A stretch of DNA of 64,000 bases from Nevskiaceae bacterium. GTDB taxonomy: Bacteria > Pseudomonadota > Gammaproteobacteria > Nevskiales > Nevskiaceae. The notes beneath the pieces were generated by a model. It worked only from the letters and a program-made list of their open reading frames with translations. It was not told the DNA's origin and did no database searches. The DNA lies in NCBI GenBank assembly GCA_004297005.1, contig SCVA01000044.1, positions 62,001 through 126,000 of the forward strand, in the 5' to 3' direction. Of the stretch, positions 59,660-64,000 are shown in pieces. The number at the start of each line of letters is the position of its first letter. Position 1 is the first letter of the stretch. A program made the position numbers and the translations under genes.

Positions 59660-61276
59660 ATGGGAGTCGCTTCGCGCGTCTGGGCACCGCTACTGGTACC
59701 CGTCAGCCTATTAGGAACCATCGCCCAGGCCGCCGACCCGCTGACCGCGGGCGCCATCTCGGACACGCTCAAGCGTCCCCCGGAATTGCAGCCGCCACAG
59801 CCCTTGTCCTCTCCGGTTCCGCCACCGCGACAGGAGCCACCTCCCGGAGCCAGTGGCAAGACCCTGGTCGTCCGGCACTTCGAATTTTCCGGCAACACTA
59901 TCTTCACTGATGCGCAGCTCGCGGCCCTGGTCGCGGACTACACCGGAAAGTCGATGAGCCTGATACAGCTCTATGAGGCGGCTGATCGCATCACCAGCCA
60001 TTACGTCGAGGCCGGCTATACCCTCGCCTCGGCCCAGTTGCCGGCCCAGAAGATCAGCGAAGGCGTGGTCAAACTCGAGGTCATCGAGGGCCGCGTCGGC
60101 AAGGTCGTCTACGAGGGCCTTAAGGGCTATCGTCCTAGCGATCTCGACGTTTATGTCGCTGGCACGGCCGGCCAAGTCTACCGCGGCGGCACCTTCGAGG
60201 AGGGCCTCCGGGTGATCGACACCCTCCCCGGCCTGGATGCCAGGGCGCTACTGCGTCCCGGCGAGGTGTATGGCAGCACCGACATCGTGGTTCAGGGCAA
60301 GGAGACCCCCTACGAGGGCTCTTTCTTTGTCGACAACAGCGGCCGCGATACTGCCGGCGAGACCCGTTTCGGGGTGCAGTTGGACGTCAACAATCCGCTG
60401 GGTGGCGGAGACCAGCTCAGCCTGCTGGGTCTGCGCTCCTCCAATGACCTGCTGGAATACGGCTCATTGGGCTACTCGCTGCCCACCGGCTGGCAAGGCA
60501 GCCGACTGAAGTTCAGCTACGGTTACGCCAAGTTCGAGCTGGGCGGCGGCTTTCAGGGTGTGGCCGGTAGCAACCGCAACGGCAGAGTCGAGTTCGAAGT
60601 CCCGGTCCTGCGTGGCGGCGGCGATCAACTGAGCCTCAGTGCCGCGATCTCCGACACCAAGGCCGACACCGACTTCGCTGGCATCCCGCTGCGTGCCACC
60701 GAGCTCACCTTGCTGGAACTCGGCGGCGTCTATACCCACGTCTACCGTAGCGGTGCGGTATCCCAGTTGGTCGGCAACCTGGGCAGCAATTTCCAGAAGG
60801 CCGATGCCACCGACCGCAATTCCCAACGCATCCGTCTGGAATTGGACGGCCAGCACATCCAGCCCATCGCCAAACAAATCCAGTTGGTGGCGCACGGCCT
60901 GTTTGTCTACTCGCCAGATCCGTTGCCCGACACCCAACAGCTCTCCATCGGCGGGCCGACCACGATCCGCGGTCACGCACCCTCGGAGGCGCGCGGCGAT
61001 TGGGGCTACCTGGGCTCTCTCACGCTGCGTCGCCCCTACAACCTCGGCAAGCTGGTGCTGACGCCCCGAGTATTCGTGGACGCTGGCCGGGTGCGCTCGC
61101 GTGACCCGACCGGAACCACGCCGGAGGTCACCCTCGCCAGCGTCGGCGTCGGCGCCGATGCGGTGGTTGACCGCGTCAGCCTCAGGCTCGACTACGCCAC
61201 GCCCAGGGACGACACCCCGGTCAGCGATGGCAAGGACAGCGGCCGCGTCTATGGCTCCCTTGCCGTGCAGTTCTAA
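59660..61276 (+). CDS. Two-partner secretion transporter (ShlB/FhaC/HecB family TpsB)
   Basis: 538 residues from ATG 59660, which has GAGGAG at the right distance; a GTG and an ATG further upstream lack one. A signal peptide ends AQA-AD. A Pro-rich linker (about 40-70) precedes POTRA 1 (TLVVRHFEFSGNTIFTDAQL) and POTRA 2 (RGGTFEEGLRVIDTLPGLDARALLRPG). The barrel includes SIGGPTTIRGHAPSE, the VRGY/H6-like motif, and ends in F. It moves the adjacent TpsA protein across the outer membrane. Confidence 0.93.
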   Translation: MGVASRVWAPLLVPVSLLGTIAQAADPLTAGAISDTLKRPPELQPPQPLSSPVPPPRQEPPPGASGKTLVVRHFEFSGNTIFTDAQLAALVADYTGKSMSLIQLYEAADRITSHYVEAGYTLASAQLPAQKISEGVVKLEVIEGRVGKVVYEGLKGYRPSDLDVYVAGTAGQVYRGGTFEEGLRVIDTLPGLDARALLRPGEVYGSTDIVVQGKETPYEGSFFVDNSGRDTAGETRFGVQLDVNNPLGGGDQLSLLGLRSSNDLLEYGSLGYSLPTGWQGSRLKFSYGYAKFELGGGFQGVAGSNRNGRVEFEVPVLRGGGDQLSLSAAISDTKADTDFAGIPLRATELTLLELGGVYTHVYRSGAVSQLVGNLGSNFQKADATDRNSQRIRLELDGQHIQPIAKQIQLVAHGLFVYSPDPLPDTQQLSIGGPTTIRGHAPSEARGDWGYLGSLTLRRPYNLGKLVLTPRVFVDAGRVRSRDPTGTTPEVTLASVGVGADAVVDRVSLRLDYATPRDDTPVSDGKDSGRVYGSLAVQF

Positions 61277-61288
61277 GGAGACACCGGT

Positions 61289-64000
61289 ATGACCAAGTTC
61301 CGTCTCAACCCGTTGCGCGCGCCCTTGGTTTATCGCCGCTGGCTAGCCTTGGCGCCCATGCTGGCGCCCGCGCTGGCCCTGGCCGGCCCCACGGGCGGTG
61401 AGGTGATCGCCGGCCAGGTGCACATCGGCCAGCCCGATGCCCTGACCACTCTGGTACAGCAGGCCAGCCAGAACGCGGTGGTCAACTGGCAACAGTTCAA
61501 TGTCGGGGGTCAGGAGCTGGTGCAGTTCATCCAGCCCTCGGCCTCGGCGGCCATCCTCAACCGCATCGTCGGCGGCAGCCCCAGCGAGATACTCGGCAAC
61601 ATCTCGGCGAATGGCCGGGTCTTTCTGATCAACACCCAGGGAGTGATGTTCGGTGCGGGCAGCCGCGTGGACGTCGCCGGCCTGGTGGCCACCACTCTGG
61701 ACATCGCCGACGCCGACTTCATGAACGGCCGCTATGTGCTCGCCGGCAACGGCAGCGGTGCCGGCGTGGTCAATCAGGGCCAAATCAGCGCCGCCGACGG
61801 TGGCTTCGTGATTCTAGCCGGCGACAGTGCCCGCAATAGCGGCCTGATCCAGGCACGCCTGGGCGACATCGTGCTGGCCTCCGGTTCGGCGATGACGCTG
61901 GATCTGGCGGGCGACGGTCTCATCAATTACCGCGTCGATGGCGCTGCGCTCTCGCAGGCCGCCGGCGTTGCCAACAGTGGCCAGCTGCTGGCCGACGGCG
62001 GCCGCGTACTGATGTCGGCGGAGGTCGCGCGCGGACTGGTGCGTGACGTGGTCAACAACAGCGGCCTGATCCGCGCCACCGGCGTTGCCGAGGAAAACGG
62101 CGAGATTGTACTGGTCGGTGCCGGCGGCAATGTCGTCAACACCGGCACGCTCGACGCCAGCAGCGCCAGCGGTACTGGCGGCAGCATTCAGGTGCTGGGT
62201 GACCGTGACATCCGCATCGAAGCCGGCCTGATCGACGCCTCCGGCGCGCAGGGCGGCGGCGAGATCCGCCTCGGCGGCGGCATTGAGGGCGGTGAAGGTC
62301 TTCTCCAGGCCGAGCGGCTATATCTGGCCGAAGCCGCCACCGTGCGCGCCGATGCCACCGTGCTGGGCGATGGCGGCCGCATCGCCGCCTATTCGCAGGA
62401 TCACTCGGTGCTGGCCGGCATGCTGTCGGCACGCGGCGGCGCCCAGGGTGGCGATGGCGGCTTCGTGGAGACCTCCAGCCATGGCCTGCTCACCGTGACC
62501 CAGGTTCCCCAGCTTGCTGGCGACACCGGCGGTCACTGGTTGATCGACCCTGAGGACATCGACATCGTCGCCGGCAACGGCTACGGCGGCATCAGCAGCA
62601 GCAATCCTTTCGTAGCGAATGGCGATAGCGCCCAGCTTGGCGTCAACCTGATCACCAGCGCCCTCAGCGGCGGCGCCAGTGTGACGGTCAGCACCGGCGG
62701 CAGCGGCAGTCAGGCCGGCGACATCCGCCTGCTCACCGCGCTGGACTACAACGGCACCGGCAACGGCACGCTCACGCTCGATGCCGCCGGCGGGATTTTC
62801 CTGAACCAGCAGATTTTCGACAGCACTGCGGGCGGCGACAGTCTCAATCTGAATCTGAATGCCGGCGGCAGCATCAATCTTGGCAGCTCGATTGACCTGG
62901 GCAGCGGCGCGGCAGATCTGCTAGCCGGCGGCAGCATCAGCCTGGGCGATCTCACCGCCTCCAGCATTCAGGTGGACGCGGTCGGCAGCGTCTCGCTGGA
63001 CGCAGCCAGAACGCTGCGGTCCACCACCAGCGGCATCTACCTCGCCGGCGCCTCGCTGGAACTGGCCGGCCTGCTCGGCAGCGCCGCCGAGATCGACGTC
63101 TACGCCCGAGCTGGCGATATCAGCGGTGCCGGCGACTACACCGCTGCTGGCTATATCGATCTCTACGCCAGCGAAGACAGCTACGGCGGCAGCGCTCCCG
63201 GCGACGTGCTGGTCGATCAGCTTCATGCCGGCGGCGGCATCTACATCGGCGCCAGTGGCCACGTTCAGTTGGGAGCCAACAGCGGCTACGGCGACGTAGT
63301 CACCGGCCAGGACTACGTCAGCATCTACGGCGACTCGATCAGCAGCAGCGGCAACATCATCGTCAGCAGCATCCATGGCGACGCCAATCTGGATATCAGC
63401 GCCGAAGCCGGCAGTATCGACATTGCCGGCAGCCTGGTGGCAGTTTCCGACTATGGCGGCGCCAATCTGTTCGCGGATGCCTATCAAGGCACGGTCTACA
63501 ACCCGCAAACCGACAGCTACGAGACCGTGGGCGGCAACATTTCGGTGGGCTCGGTGCATGTGCGCGCCGCGACTTTCAGCAGCCCACAGGCCAGCCCCCG
63601 CTATGGCTATGATCTGCTGAGCTACCAGCCGGCGGCCTCCGCCCTGCTTGCCGCCGATGGCGACATCGTTATCGGCGACGTGCGGGTGGAGAGCTACACC
63701 CCGCTGCTTTATGCCAGCTACGGCGGCGACGAAACGCTGTCTGCCGCTTCGGCGCAATTGCTCATCAATCCCGGTTCCCATTCCTCCGCCGGCACGGTCA
63801 GCCTCGGCAAGGTCGAGGTCTATGGCTATGGCGACGCACACGCGCTGATCCGTGGCACCGGTTCGGTCAACTTGTCCGGCGGACTCATCGTGCAATCCTT
63901 CGTCGCCCAGTACCAGCGCGACGAGAGCCTGACTTGCAACTGCAGCAATCCGCTCACCGAAACGATCCTGCTGGGCAACGCCACCGTCGATATCGGCGAG
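61289..64000 (+). CDS. Filamentous haemagglutinin-like exoprotein TpsA (3' truncated)
   Basis: The frame is open from ATG 61289 to the window edge: 904 codons without a stop. AAGGAG precedes the ATG, 12 bases after tpsB. A signal region ends ALALAGPTGG. The TPS secretion domain follows: VVNWQQFNVGGQELVQF, ILGNISANGRVFLINTQGVMFGAGS (NTQG in place of NPNG), then GHWLIDPEDIDIVAGNG. Repetitive Gly/Ala/Ser-rich beta-helix sequence follows. It should be a large secreted or surface adhesin or toxin; the C-terminus that would decide is outside the window. Confidence 0.9.
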   Translation, partial: MTKFRLNPLRAPLVYRRWLALAPMLAPALALAGPTGGEVIAGQVHIGQPDALTTLVQQASQNAVVNWQQFNVGGQELVQFIQPSASAAILNRIVGGSPSEILGNISANGRVFLINTQGVMFGAGSRVDVAGLVATTLDIADADFMNGRYVLAGNGSGAGVVNQGQISAADGGFVILAGDSARNSGLIQARLGDIVLASGSAMTLDLAGDGLINYRVDGAALSQAAGVANSGQLLADGGRVLMSAEVARGLVRDVVNNSGLIRATGVAEENGEIVLVGAGGNVVNTGTLDASSASGTGGSIQVLGDRDIRIEAGLIDASGAQGGGEIRLGGGIEGGEGLLQAERLYLAEAATVRADATVLGDGGRIAAYSQDHSVLAGMLSARGGAQGGDGGFVETSSHGLLTVTQVPQLAGDTGGHWLIDPEDIDIVAGNGYGGISSSNPFVANGDSAQLGVNLITSALSGGASVTVSTGGSGSQAGDIRLLTALDYNGTGNGTLTLDAAGGIFLNQQIFDSTAGGDSLNLNLNAGGSINLGSSIDLGSGAADLLAGGSISLGDLTASSIQVDAVGSVSLDAARTLRSTTSGIYLAGASLELAGLLGSAAEIDVYARAGDISGAGDYTAAGYIDLYASEDSYGGSAPGDVLVDQLHAGGGIYIGASGHVQLGANSGYGDVVTGQDYVSIYGDSISSSGNIIVSSIHGDANLDISAEAGSIDIAGSLVAVSDYGGANLFADAYQGTVYNPQTDSYETVGGNISVGSVHVRAATFSSPQASPRYGYDLLSYQPAASALLAADGDIVIGDVRVESYTPLLYASYGGDETLSAASAQLLINPGSHSSAGTVSLGKVEVYGYGDAHALIRGTGSVNLSGGLIVQSFVAQYQRDESLTCNCSNPLTETILLGNATVDIGE

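Overview
The window is a GC-rich stretch of bacterial chromosome, roughly two-thirds G+C by eye. It is densely packed with mostly chromosomal, housekeeping-type genes and has no transposase, integrase, rRNA, tRNA or CRISPR array that I can see. Several features point to a gammaproteobacterium of the Pseudomonas / Nevskiales-Solimonas kind: a fused nuoCD gene inside a complete 13-gene nuo operon, the xseA<>guaB-guaA-tadA arrangement, and the rlmI-lgt-thyA-folA cluster. The split glycine decarboxylase (gcvPA + gcvPB) and the many acyl-CoA and lipid genes lean away from Pseudomonas itself. The taxonomic assignment is inference.

Layout. 1-8.2 kb: mixed metabolic genes, namely a 5'-truncated fumarylacetoacetate-hydrolase-family gene, a DUF455 ferritin-like protein, an amidase, a membrane methyltransferase overlapped by a GNAT acetyltransferase, a GMC oxidoreductase with a Tat lipoprotein partner, a crotonase and a DUF4334-like protein. 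8.3-11 kb: an atypical pyruvate-kinase-like protein and an ankyrin protein. 11-16.3 kb: purine and DNA genes (tadA, guaA, guaB, xseA), with a large palindromic element between guaB and guaA. 16.4-21.6 kb: acyl-CoA dehydrogenase, an overlapping DUF4124-ilvA-unknown operon, and ettA. 21.6-29.8 kb: a DMT exporter, a secreted phosphoesterase lipoprotein, a DUF815 ATPase, a one-protein regulator (winged helix, Ser/Thr kinase, TM, helical repeats) with a divergent unknown gene, a candidate structured RNA, and acyl-CoA-binding protein. 29.8-34.4 kb: an rlmI-lgt-thyA-folA-Omp85 operon on the minus strand. 34.5-49.6 kb: nuoABCDEFGHIJKLMN, closed by a strong terminator. 49.7-52.1 kb: a penicillin-acylase-family lipoprotein. 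52.1-59.5 kb: a minus-strand operon gcvT-gcvH-gcvPA-tpx-gcvPB-dgkA-adenosine kinase-DUF547, headed by a tandem glycine riboswitch. 59.6-64 kb: a divergent two-partner secretion pair, TpsB followed by a TpsA exoprotein that runs off the window.

How it works together. The nuo operon encodes a whole proton-pumping complex I. The gcv operon encodes the T, H and split P proteins of glycine cleavage (the L protein is not here) and is apparently switched by glycine through RNA. The thyA-folA pair couples dTMP synthesis to folate recycling, which the glycine system also feeds with one-carbon units. The least explained items are the winged-helix/kinase fusion at 26-28.7 kb, two candidate structured RNAs (619-801 and 29340-29478), the 137-bp palindrome at 13245-13381, the 18-codon leader ORF coupled to nuoI, and the unknown exoprotein at the right edge.
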